A stretch of DNA of 20,469 nucleotides from a virus, in the IMG/VR virus record IMGVR_UViG_3300033143_001596, positions 1 through 20,469 of that record, one strand, 5' to 3'. Of the stretch, positions 14,756-20,453 are shown piece after piece. The notes beneath the pieces were generated by a model. The model was not told the origin of the DNA. It ran no database searches and saw only the letters and a program-made list of their open reading frames with translations. Each line of letters opens with the position of its first letter. Position 1 is the first letter of the stretch. Both the position numbers and the translations under genes were made by a program.

Positions 14756-15234
14756 TTAACCAACTCCTTTTCAAAGTACATATAAAATCTTTTAGCTGTT
14801 ACTACTGAACTATCAATAATAACTCTAAGCTCATCATACTTTTTTTTATCTGCCATTTTCTGTTTTAGCATAAGTAGTGCGAAATATGCCCTACCTGCTC
14901 TTAGCTTTTTATTCCCTACTCCTAGATAAATGCTTTTCCTGTACTGCAGGGGTACATTTTCAACCCAAAGTTTAATTAACTCCATAGCATACACCACGAA
15001 ACTTATCTGCTGCTCTTTTATGTGTTTAGCTGTAGGGGTTTCACCTAACTCTTCCAATAGTTTAGCTTCTGCAGCACTAAACCTGCCCATAGTCATATAT
15101 GATCGTATTCCGGATATTAGCTTCATGTGAATATCCTCTTTTGTCATACCGTCCTCTATAGCTCTTGCTAAATATGCTTCTACTTGAAATAGGATCAGTT
15201 TATTAAAAACTATGTAAGGATTTTTACTCACCAC
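14752..15234 (-). CDS. Helical protein of unknown function (160 aa)
   Basis: A 160-aa mostly helical protein, not recognised. It has charged helices (e.g. NKLILFQVEAYLARAIEDGM, EAKLLEELGETPTAKHIKEQ, KLRAGRAYFALLMLKQKMAD) and no membrane segment or metal motif. Start choice is weak: GTG at 15234 overlaps the upstream stop, with another GTG one codon later, and AGGTGG runs into the start codon itself. The gene is followed by the 37-residue membrane gene with ATGA coupling. It may belong to the replication/regulation accessory group because of its place downstream of the replication genes, but this is only position. Confidence 0.62.
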   Translation of the reverse strand: MVSKNPYIVFNKLILFQVEAYLARAIEDGMTKEDIHMKLISGIRSYMTMGRFSAAEAKLLEELGETPTAKHIKEQQISFVVYAMELIKLWVENVPLQYRKSIYLGVGNKKLRAGRAYFALLMLKQKMADKKKYDELRVIIDSSVVTAKRFYMYFEKELVK

Positions 15235-15487
15235 CTATTACCATGTTTTTGCGTACTTCTATTTCAACCTCTTTATTCATTTTCATCATTTCCATTTCTG
15301 CAATCTCATCATTTTCTGTTTTACTTACAATTTCAAGGTTTTTCAGTTGTGCTACAAATGCACCTGCAAAAAAAGCAGTTCTCATAACTCTAAGCTGTAC
15401 CTGTGTAGCGCCTTTGGGTGCTACCATACTTCTAAACTTGTACCACTCATCCGTAATAGTTAAAATCTTATCTTGCTCTTTTGTCAT
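15224..15487 (-). CDS. Small phage protein of unknown function
   Basis: An 87-aa acidic protein, MTKEQDKILTITDEWYKFRS..., with QVQLRVMRTAFFAGAFVAQL in the middle (about residues 29-48) and a charged C-terminal helix. Short proteins with ‘W..fr..v.p..a...Q...mr.aFfaGA’ occur in many phage genomes; their function is not known to me. GAGGG lies nine bases before ATG, and the start overlaps the HTH gene's stop. It is unlikely to be a membrane protein, since the hydrophobic stretch is short and amphipathic. Confidence 0.65.
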   Translation of the reverse strand: MTKEQDKILTITDEWYKFRSMVAPKGATQVQLRVMRTAFFAGAFVAQLKNLEIVSKTENDEIAEMEMMKMNKEVEIEVRKNMVIGGE

Positions 15488-15804
15488 ATTAATTTACCCT
15501 CTAAACTCAATTCCTGTTTATAATGCCGGTGCTTCCTAATTGCTGCAGTATGCTTATCTTTGTCATAGTACTGCTTTGATCCACCCCTATCTACTCTTCT
15601 TTGATAATTTGCTTTTTGTCTATCCGGATAGATAACAAAAACTATTAATCTCCTGCTGCAGTTATATTCTGCTGCCAATTCCCTTTGGGATACACCACCC
15701 ACTTTTAGATACCGGTATCTGATCTCTTCCTTATCTGCATCTGAAAGTTTCGCACTCTTTTTAAGTTTTGTAGGGATTAGCTTCTCTATGTGCTTATATG
15801 GCAT
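15484..15804 (-). CDS. Helix-turn-helix DNA-binding protein
   Basis: A 106-aa basic protein. Residues 20-60 read SDADKEEIRYRYLKVGGVSQ followed by RELAAEYNCSRRLIVFVIYP: a sigma-region-4/resolvase-type helix-turn-helix with VSQRELAAEYNCSRR as the turn and recognition helix. The following RRVDRGGSKQYYDKDKH is a conserved basic tail seen in a family of small phage HTH proteins. It probably binds phage DNA as a regulator or in a replication or packaging role, and is a candidate to bind the dyads described here. AAAGGA is seven bases before ATG, and the start overlaps the upstream stop. The fold is fairly sure, the target is unknown. Confidence 0.78.
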   Translation of the reverse strand: MPYKHIEKLIPTKLKKSAKLSDADKEEIRYRYLKVGGVSQRELAAEYNCSRRLIVFVIYPDRQKANYQRRVDRGGSKQYYDKDKHTAAIRKHRHYKQELSLEGKLI

Positions 15805-16069
15805 ATGGTGATCCTTTAACTGCTACTGCTACAGTATCTTTTGGTACATTAACATTTTGATAAACCCACCCGAAACAACTTAAAAACTCTATATCTTTTA
15901 TTTCCGGATTAAATATAACTACATATTCTCTACAATCTACAATATCAGGGAAAAACTTATTAAAAAATTTCCTTTTAAGTCCATCCCTATCTTTAGCTGT
16001 GATCTGTTTTTTAATCTTATTTAAGTTCTCTACAGTAAAAGGATTATCGGCACTTGCTGCTACCTGCAT
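15794..16069 (-). CDS. Hypothetical protein (91 aa)
   Basis: A 91-aa protein not recognised. It has a helical first half (ENLNKIKKQITAKDRDGLKR) and a strand-rich second half (YVVIFNPEIKDIEFLSCFGW), with two cysteines. No membrane segment or catalytic motif is visible. AAGGA is about six bases before ATG 16069, and the gene overlaps both neighbours by about ten bases, which supports it as real. Function cannot be inferred beyond membership of the accessory string. Confidence 0.6.
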   Translation of the reverse strand: MQVAASADNPFTVENLNKIKKQITAKDRDGLKRKFFNKFFPDIVDCREYVVIFNPEIKDIEFLSCFGWVYQNVNVPKDTVAVAVKGSPYAI

Positions 16070-16455
16070 GGATCATCCTTTTCAATAATCTCTGTTTTGA
16101 AACTTCCTGCAGGTCTATTCATAGAACCCGAAATATTATGCCTTTGTGGATCATCATTATTCAAATGCTGTGCTGCAGCATCCAAAGGTTTTTCAATCCA
16201 TTGATACCCACAAATATTACAGGTAACTAAGATAGTTTCGTTTGTATCGCTTCCTGTTTTCAGTAGATGCTTGTTACCACCCAAAGTAGCTTCTGACATA
16301 ATATAATTCGTACCCACATATTCTAGGGATGCATTATCTGCATTACACTTTGTGCATAGCGTATTGATATACTCCGGTGGTGGTGGTGCGATAACCTCAT
16401 CCTCTTCTAAGTGAACTACTGTTGGTTTTTGGCTTAAATCTCTATATTCTTTCAT
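16060..16455 (-). CDS. Zinc-ribbon protein of unknown function
   Basis: A 131-aa protein taken from ATG 16455, because GAGGA is seven bases upstream; the frame is open to 16479, but the upstream ATGs lack a ribosome site. Two CxxC pairs (C34-C37 in CTKCNAD and C79-C82 in CNICGYQW) with about 41 residues between form a zinc ribbon, ending in the aromatic ‘CxxCGYxW’ common in nucleic-acid-binding ribbons. The N-terminus contains a PPPP run (IAPPPPEYIN) and the C-terminus is polar. Zinc ribbons occur in phage transcription or replication accessory proteins, so a regulatory or DNA-binding role is plausible but unproven. It overlaps the next gene by ten bases. Confidence 0.72.
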   Translation of the reverse strand: MKEYRDLSQKPTVVHLEEDEVIAPPPPEYINTLCTKCNADNASLEYVGTNYIMSEATLGGNKHLLKTGSDTNETILVTCNICGYQWIEKPLDAAAQHLNNDDPQRHNISGSMNRPAGSFKTEIIEKDDPCR

Positions 16456-16459
16456 TTGG

Positions 16460-16678
16460 TTATCCTCTTTCATACCCATAGGTATTATTCATAATTTCTA
16501 GTGCTTCACTATTCCCATACTCTTTTTTTAGATGTGTAAATAATGCATCTGCATCACCTACATTTGCATAAGCATCATCAAAGTACCCATCAACTAAAAC
16601 CCAACTGCTGCTGCTATCCATACTAAAAAATGCACCACCTAAAACATAAACAAAAAACGCTATTACTAAATATTCCAT
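16460..16678 (-). CDS. Small protein with N-terminal membrane segment
   Basis: A 72-aa protein with a hydrophobic N-terminus (MEYLVIAFFVYVLGGAFFS, one membrane helix or signal-anchor), then an acidic, polar part (VDGYFDDAYANVGDADALFT). I start at ATG 16678, because TTAGGA is six bases upstream; the in-frame ATG at 16684 directly touches the ribosome site. Its place is right after the replication genes and a 57-base gap with an inverted repeat, so it may be the first gene of a sub-operon. The function is unknown; a small envelope or immunity factor is possible. Confidence 0.6.
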   Translation of the reverse strand: MEYLVIAFFVYVLGGAFFSMDSSSSWVLVDGYFDDAYANVGDADALFTHLKKEYGNSEALEIMNNTYGYERG

Positions 16679-16696
16679 TCTCATTCCTAATTTTGA

Positions 16697-16738
16697 ATTA
16701 ATGTATTATTGCATACCTAACCTTAGATACACATTAAT
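16697..16738. promoter_or_regulatory. Inverted repeat with possible extended -10 before the accessory genes
   Basis: Arms ATTAATGTAT (16697-16706) and ATACACATTAAT (16727-16738) form an imperfect inverted repeat (one or two extra bases) around a 20-base centre, in the only gap of the accessory string. The minus strand has TGCAATAAT (hexamer 16705-16710), a near extended -10. Together they suggest a regulated promoter for the genes from 16678 down. Confidence 0.38.
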
Positions 16739-16741
16739 ACT

Positions 16742-17284
16742 TTATTGCCTTACCATATCCAAAACTCTCTTTTCACCTGCAGTAACTAATTTTGCTTTAT
16801 TGGCTATTAGGGTTTTTTTAACTGCTGCAGCATATAAAGTTTCATATAGCGTACCTAGCTCATACAGGGTGATTAATCTATTCAGAGTACCCACGCTATC
16901 CATAAGTTCTATTTCCTTGTTTAAGAAGTACTGTACCCCATCTGCATTTAACTTTCCTAGATCATCTGTCAAGTACTCTTCATTATCTCTAAGTGTAGCT
17001 ATCGCTATTTTAAATTTATGGGATAGCTCTTTACAAAACTTTTCAAGTACTCCTATAGGAATACCATCTTTTGTGTTTTTGTATTTAGAGTGCAGGATAG
17101 TTAATCTCTCTCTTCTGTTTATAAAATCTACAGTATCCCTATTATTTCTAATCCACTCTATAAATAATTCCGGATCGCTTACTGTGGATAATGCATCTAG
17201 TATCCCTACTTGATCCTGTTGGTTATTAAAATCCAATCCTAGTATATTGGCTAGTCTAATTGAGGTAGTTTTAGATATTTGCAT
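16742..17284 (-). CDS. Protein of unknown function linked to the replication initiator
   Basis: A 180-aa, mostly helical, acidic protein, not recognised as a known family. Features: an N-terminal helix with ISKTTSIRLANILGL, a middle with LFIEWIRNNRDTVDFINRRER, and a C-terminal helical part with MDSVGTLNRLITLYELGTLY. No nucleotide-binding motif. The ATG has AAAGG, and the start overlaps the initiator's end by 14 bases, so both are translated together. By analogy with phage pairs of replication initiator and helicase-loading partner, it could be a loader or accessory replication factor, but it lacks Walker motifs, so this is position-based inference. Confidence 0.66.
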   Translation of the reverse strand: MQISKTTSIRLANILGLDFNNQQDQVGILDALSTVSDPELFIEWIRNNRDTVDFINRRERLTILHSKYKNTKDGIPIGVLEKFCKELSHKFKIAIATLRDNEEYLTDDLGKLNADGVQYFLNKEIELMDSVGTLNRLITLYELGTLYETLYAAAVKKTLIANKAKLVTAGEKRVLDMVRQ

Positions 17285-17957
17285 TGTATGCCTTTAGAAG
17301 ATCATCAAATCCATTATCTTTAGTCCTAGCATTACTCATCATTTGTGCTTCCATCACATCAAACTTATCTCTTAGCTTTTTACCACTCAAAATATTTGCT
17401 TTCCAAAAATCACCATCTGCAGTATAAATCCAATCAATACACCCTAACAATTCTGCTTCTGATCTCTTATCAACTCTCATAGCCAAATCAATCTCTCTAC
17501 TCCATGCTTTTTTAGAGTAGGTTTTAAAGTTAGGTTTTAACGATAAAATCTTATTTTTTAAATGTGTGACTATATTATCTACACTTAAGTTATCTTCCTT
17601 AATAGGATATGTCGGAACTTTGTTCATACCCTCATCGGAACTTTGTTCATAGGAACTTTGTTCATAGTCGGAACTTTGTTCATACCCCGAAACTGACATA
17701 AAATCTTTGTATCTTTTGGTTACTTTTAGATGCCCTTTTGAGTTACTTTTTAGGTAGTTTTTATCAACTAATCTAAGTCTTATTTTAAAGAAACCTCGCT
17801 CTGTAATACCATGATGTGCAGCTAAGTTTTTCTTACTTGCATAGCACCAATTTGTATCACCTGTTAGAAAATCTACATTCTCTAATATCATCATATCGGA
17901 TGGGTATATCCCCATTTTTTTGCATAGATTAATGTCTATGGTATAGTGATTTTTCAT
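17271..17957 (-). CDS. Replication initiator-like protein with winged helix
   Basis: A 228-aa protein. Residues 38-80 (CYASKKNLAAHHGITERGFF, then KIRLRLVDKNYLK) form a winged-helix DNA-binding domain of the type in phage replisome organisers. Residues 90-118 are a low-complexity linker built of YEQSS repeats, encoded by iteron-like DNA. The C-terminal part (149-205) has the pattern W.REID.AMRVD ... CIDWIYTADGDFWKANI followed by LRDKFD.ME.Q, common in phage O/DnaD-like initiators that bind helicase or loader. It likely binds the repeats in its own gene and starts phage replication. There is no clear ribosome site before ATG 17957, and a 180-base structured leader precedes it, so translation may be controlled. 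The function call is strong on architecture. Confidence 0.84.
   Translation of the reverse strand: MKNHYTIDINLCKKMGIYPSDMMILENVDFLTGDTNWCYASKKNLAAHHGITERGFFKIRLRLVDKNYLKSNSKGHLKVTKRYKDFMSVSGYEQSSDYEQSSYEQSSDEGMNKVPTYPIKEDNLSVDNIVTHLKNKILSLKPNFKTYSKKAWSREIDLAMRVDKRSEAELLGCIDWIYTADGDFWKANILSGKKLRDKFDVMEAQMMSNARTKDNGFDDLLKAYNANI
17614..17684. repeat. Four iteron-like repeats in the initiator gene (candidate replication origin)
   Basis: Four exact copies of GGAACTTTGTTCATA lie at 17614-17628, 17637-17651, 17652-17666 and 17670-17684, spaced 23, 15 and 18 bases from start to start. Each contains the short dyad GAAC-x3-GTTC. Three copies encode YEQSS in one frame, but the copy at 17614 is read in a different frame (MNKVP), so the DNA, not the peptide, is conserved. 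An AT-rich stretch (17541-17566, with TTATTTTTTAAAT) follows 50 bases away, as in lambda-type origins inside gene O. Confidence 0.78.
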
Positions 17958-18001
17958 AACAATTCTAACGGACTTTTGATTTTAAAGCATGATGTAGATA
18001 C

Positions 18002-18088
18002 CCCGTCCAAAAGGTAAATGATCTGTTATAGCCTTAATAATCCGTCCACTCTTAAGAGTGAATGGATAACCTTTGGACGGGTTATTAA
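18002..18088 (-). ncRNA. Structured leader with two competing stems upstream of the initiator gene
   Basis: Three copies of a CCGTCC core lie in the 213-base gap. The 3'-most on the plus strand (ACCTTTGGACGGG, 18069-18081, continuing to TTATTAA at 18088) can pair with CCCGTCCAAAAGGT (18002-18015), with one bulge. It can also pair with TTAATAATCCGTCC (18034-18047) through its other flank, with one mismatch. These pairings exclude each other. A perfect 14-bp palindrome CACTCTTAAGAGTG (18047-18060) lies between. No U-run follows, so a transcription terminator is unlikely; translational control, a small RNA or DNA sites for an initiator are all possible. Confidence 0.5.
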
Positions 18089-18109
18089 AGCTACTTTAGA
18101 AGTAAGCAG

Positions 18110-18135
18110 GAAACCTCTACAGATGTAAAAGTTTC
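18110..18135. promoter_or_regulatory. 26-bp dyad at the start of the replication transcript (operator candidate)
   Basis: Plus-strand arms GAAAC-x3-TACA (18110-18121, the arm ending CTACA) and TGTA-x3-GTTTC (18124-18135) mirror each other around two bases; the x3 blocks pair only by wobble in RNA. The dyad begins at the predicted transcription start (about 18135), where a bound repressor would block the promoter. The minus-strand centre TTTACATCTGTA resembles the palindrome TTTACATTGTAAA at the tail promoter. An mRNA 5' hairpin is the alternative. Confidence 0.58.
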
Positions 18136-18141
18136 ATGTGT

Positions 18142-18170
18142 ATTATAGTGTGTTTATCCTTTATTGTCAA
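18142..18170 (-). promoter_or_regulatory. Consensus sigma-70 promoter for the replication genes
   Basis: The minus strand has TTGACA (18165-18170), exactly 17 bases and TATAAT (18142-18147): a full consensus promoter placed directly after the large terminase stop. It would drive the initiator gene and those after it. Such a perfect promoter would be strong and needs control, which fits the dyad just downstream. A six-codon ATG frame (MKLLHL) begins at or near the transcription start and may be meaningless. Confidence 0.85.
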
Positions 18171-19811
18171 TTAACCGATCAAACTATCCAAATCTACAGT
18201 TTCATCTACATGCACCCCTGCTCTACCTATTGCCATAGCTAACGCTACTGCACCATCTATTTTCTCCATAGCCTTAGATTTATCCATTTTTACATTATCT
18301 GCTGCATCTGTAGTGATCGCTACATTTGCTATATTCCAATTCAGTACAGGGTTATTACCATGATTTAATAGTTTCTGCAGCACTAACGCTTCAATCTCTT
18401 TTACAGGTGAACTCATAGATTTATAACCCTGCCCAAAACCTACCATAGTCATACCCTTCTGCTCTAAGTTTGTTACTAAGCTGTGGCTATTCCATCTATC
18501 AAATGCCATTTCTCTAATGTCAAACTTTGCAGCATCATCCAAAATTTTATTTTCTATCACCTCATAATCTATAACATTACCCTCTGTGGTGGTGATCCAT
18601 CCCTCTCTGATCCAATCTAAGTAAGATACCTTATCCGTCCTAGATCGCTCTATAGCGTTTTCAGATGGTATGAAAAACCGGCATAAAGCATCATAGCTAC
18701 CATCACCATTAGGAAATACATAAACTATAGCTGTAAGGTCTGTTACAGATGATAAATCTAGTCCACCGTAACACTCCCTACCTACCAAATCCTCTTCTGT
18801 AAACTCTTTTCTGTTGGATGCTAACCAATCTGTAGATTTAATCCATGTTACTGCAGCATCCACCCACATACATAAATGCTTAGTCTTAAATGATACCTCT
18901 TCTGTAGCGCTGTGTAGTGCTTTTGTGAACTTATCTCTAAGGTAATCAAGCTTTACCCCATATCCTATAGCCGGATTAACCTTGATCCAATTCTCTTCTA
19001 AAGTCCAATCATCTTCAAGTGTAAGTGAATAATCCATTAGAAAAACACTATCATCTTTTATCGTACCATCCATAACCTGTTTAGCGTATGCCAATAGCCG
19101 GTAAAAGAAACCATTTTTATTGTAACCTGCAGTAGTGATAATAATACTCAAAGGTTGATCTCTATGCGCCATACTCTCACTCATAACATTATAAAGTTCT
19201 GCAGATGGGTATGCATGTGCTTCATCACTTGTTAGTACAGATGCTTTTAATCCATCTTTTGTACCTGCAGTAGATGAAAGTACTTTAAATAAATCCACAA
19301 ATGATCCGGCTATGGTTTCTATGGATTTTGTGGACTTCCAAACATTTACCCTTTTAAAGAGTGCCGGTGCTTGTTTTAGCATAGCCACGATAGCAGCGTA
19401 AAGTATTGTAGCCTGTTGCGTTTCAGATGCGATAACATACTGCTCTTTTTGCTTCTCATCATCCCCAAAATATAGCCATAGGTTGATAGCTGCCAAAAGT
19501 TCAGTTTTACCCTGTTTTCTAGGTACAAAAAGTATTACAGTTTTATGCTTCCTGTACCCATTTTTATGCTGCATTACTGCCAAAGTTTCTAAGATAAATT
19601 CTACTTGAAAAGGTAGTAATTGAAAGTTGATACCACCTAATGCACCACCGGTATGTTTTAAAAGAGATATGAATTTTATGATCTTGTTTGCTAATGGTAC
19701 ATCTAGGTAAAATGGTGTACCCTCATACTTCTTTTCTACCTCTAATATAACTACCTGCGCTTCTGCTATTACCGTTTCACGATCCCTAACTTCTACTTTG
19801 GTACTATCCAT
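18171..19811 (-). CDS. terL: Terminase large subunit
   Basis: A 546-aa packaging motor with ATPase and nuclease. ATPase part: Walker A VPRKQGKTE (96-104), Walker B region with acidic pair DE196-197 (VLTSDEAH), and coupling motif TTAG (226-229). Nuclease part (RNase H-like): D352 in GGLDLSSVTDLT, D438 in MAFDRW, and D519 in KIDGAVALAMA, the three expected metal-binding acids. The length and motif order match the HK97/YmfN-type large terminases, which bind the portal and cut concatemers. The start overlaps the small subunit by eight bases with AAGGG seven bases upstream. A full consensus promoter begins directly after its TAA stop. The gene ends without a terminator hairpin that I can see. Confidence 0.95.
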   Translation of the reverse strand: MDSTKVEVRDRETVIAEAQVVILEVEKKYEGTPFYLDVPLANKIIKFISLLKHTGGALGGINFQLLPFQVEFILETLAVMQHKNGYRKHKTVILFVPRKQGKTELLAAINLWLYFGDDEKQKEQYVIASETQQATILYAAIVAMLKQAPALFKRVNVWKSTKSIETIAGSFVDLFKVLSSTAGTKDGLKASVLTSDEAHAYPSAELYNVMSESMAHRDQPLSIIITTAGYNKNGFFYRLLAYAKQVMDGTIKDDSVFLMDYSLTLEDDWTLEENWIKVNPAIGYGVKLDYLRDKFTKALHSATEEVSFKTKHLCMWVDAAVTWIKSTDWLASNRKEFTEEDLVGRECYGGLDLSSVTDLTAIVYVFPNGDGSYDALCRFFIPSENAIERSRTDKVSYLDWIREGWITTTEGNVIDYEVIENKILDDAAKFDIREMAFDRWNSHSLVTNLEQKGMTMVGFGQGYKSMSSPVKEIEALVLQKLLNHGNNPVLNWNIANVAITTDAADNVKMDKSKAMEKIDGAVALAMAIGRAGVHVDETVDLDSLIG

Positions 19812-20379
19812 TTATCAACCCTTCCATTTCATCTATTTCATGTTTTGTGGGTGGGTTCATTTTTGACATACTTTCCGGTGTAAATCCTAAACTCTTTTCA
19901 TAACTCATTACCTGCTTTGTAAACACTTCATACATTTTCAGATAAATAGTATTATCCTCTGATAAACCCAACTCATATAGGTATTTCTGCTGCATTTGGG
20001 ATGCTATGGCATATCTCAAAATAACACCCTTATCTGTTATCTCCAAAATACCCATATCATCTAATCTTTTGGTAGCTCTCATAATCTCCTGCTTTCCAAA
20101 ATCATTTAGTATTTCCGGATTATCTTCATTCTCTTCACAAAACTGTTTAACTTCCTTATTTGGTGGTGGTGGTACAGGTATATTCTTTTTATCATGTCTT
20201 GTAACTCCATTAACATCTACATTTTCATCATACATAGATACTATATCCCTAACCTGTCGCTCATTAAACACCAAATAACCCTGCCTATTCTTAGTTGCAG
20301 ATAACATGCCCTTTTTCTTATATTTCATAACAGTTTTTCTGCTGCATCCTATGTAACCCATCACTTCTTTTAATAACAT
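19804..20379 (-). CDS. terS: Terminase small subunit, P27-like, with N-terminal HTH
   Basis: A 191-aa protein directly before the large terminase. Residues 2-48 form a MerR-like helix-turn-helix (LKEVMGYIGCSRKTVMKYKK, then GYLVFNERQVRDI), the DNA-recognition part. Residues 66-75 are a proline-rich linker (IPVPPPPNKE). Residues 120-175 are helical (YLYELGLSEDNTIYLKMY...) ending in LGFTPESMSKMNPP, the P27-family type ‘LGxTPxSRxxL’ motif. The subunit recognises the packaging site and stimulates the large subunit. The start has AGGAG at good distance. A TGCTATAAT box and an inverted repeat lie upstream. An N-terminal MerR-type HTH fused to a P27 tail is not the plain P27 layout, so this may also act as a regulator. 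Confidence 0.86.
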   Translation of the reverse strand: MLLKEVMGYIGCSRKTVMKYKKKGMLSATKNRQGYLVFNERQVRDIVSMYDENVDVNGVTRHDKKNIPVPPPPNKEVKQFCEENEDNPEILNDFGKQEIMRATKRLDDMGILEITDKGVILRYAIASQMQQKYLYELGLSEDNTIYLKMYEVFTKQVMSYEKSLGFTPESMSKMNPPTKHEIDEMEGLING

Positions 20380-20402
20380 TTTTATCTCCTACTTTGCGCT
20401 GT

Positions 20403-20440
20403 GGTGGGGTGTTGTGATATGATACCGGTTACACCCCACC
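20403..20440. promoter_or_regulatory. Perfect 10-bp inverted repeat at the terminase transcript start
   Basis: GGTGGGGTGT (20403-20412) and ACACCCCACC (20431-20440) are exact inverted repeats with an 18-base centre. The predicted transcription start (near 20438) lies within the upstream arm. It may be a repressor operator or a 5' hairpin that affects translation of the small terminase; the ribosome site is outside it. The GGGGTGT half-site also occurs in the inverted repeat at 5830-5870. Confidence 0.55.
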
Positions 20441-20444
20441 CCCT

Positions 20445-20453
20445 ATTATAGCA
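20445..20453 (-). promoter_or_regulatory. Extended -10 promoter for the terminase genes
   Basis: The minus strand has TGCTATAAT (hexamer 20445-20450) with a run of T directly upstream and no visible -35 before the window edge. T-rich upstream DNA with an extended -10 instead of a -35 is the usual promoter style in Campylobacterota, which is the main hint about host. TSS is expected near 20438. Confidence 0.6.

Noticed and set aside
16376-16390. GGT/CCA trinucleotide run shared with 20161-20172 as a repeat element
   Set aside because: Both are short CCA/CCT codon runs encoding PPPP in two different proteins; simple proline-rich linkers explain them.
17614-17684. CRISPR-like array
   Set aside because: Units are 15 bases, spacers of 0-8 bases are far too short and irregular, and the sequence is coding.
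18047-18060. Palindrome CACTCTTAAGAGTG as an intrinsic terminator after the large terminase gene
   Set aside because: No run of U follows on the minus strand, and it lies downstream of a consensus promoter.
18135-18152. Six-codon leader peptide MKLLHL near the replication transcript start
   Set aside because: It is too short, has no ribosome site and lies inside the operator dyad; it is likely chance.
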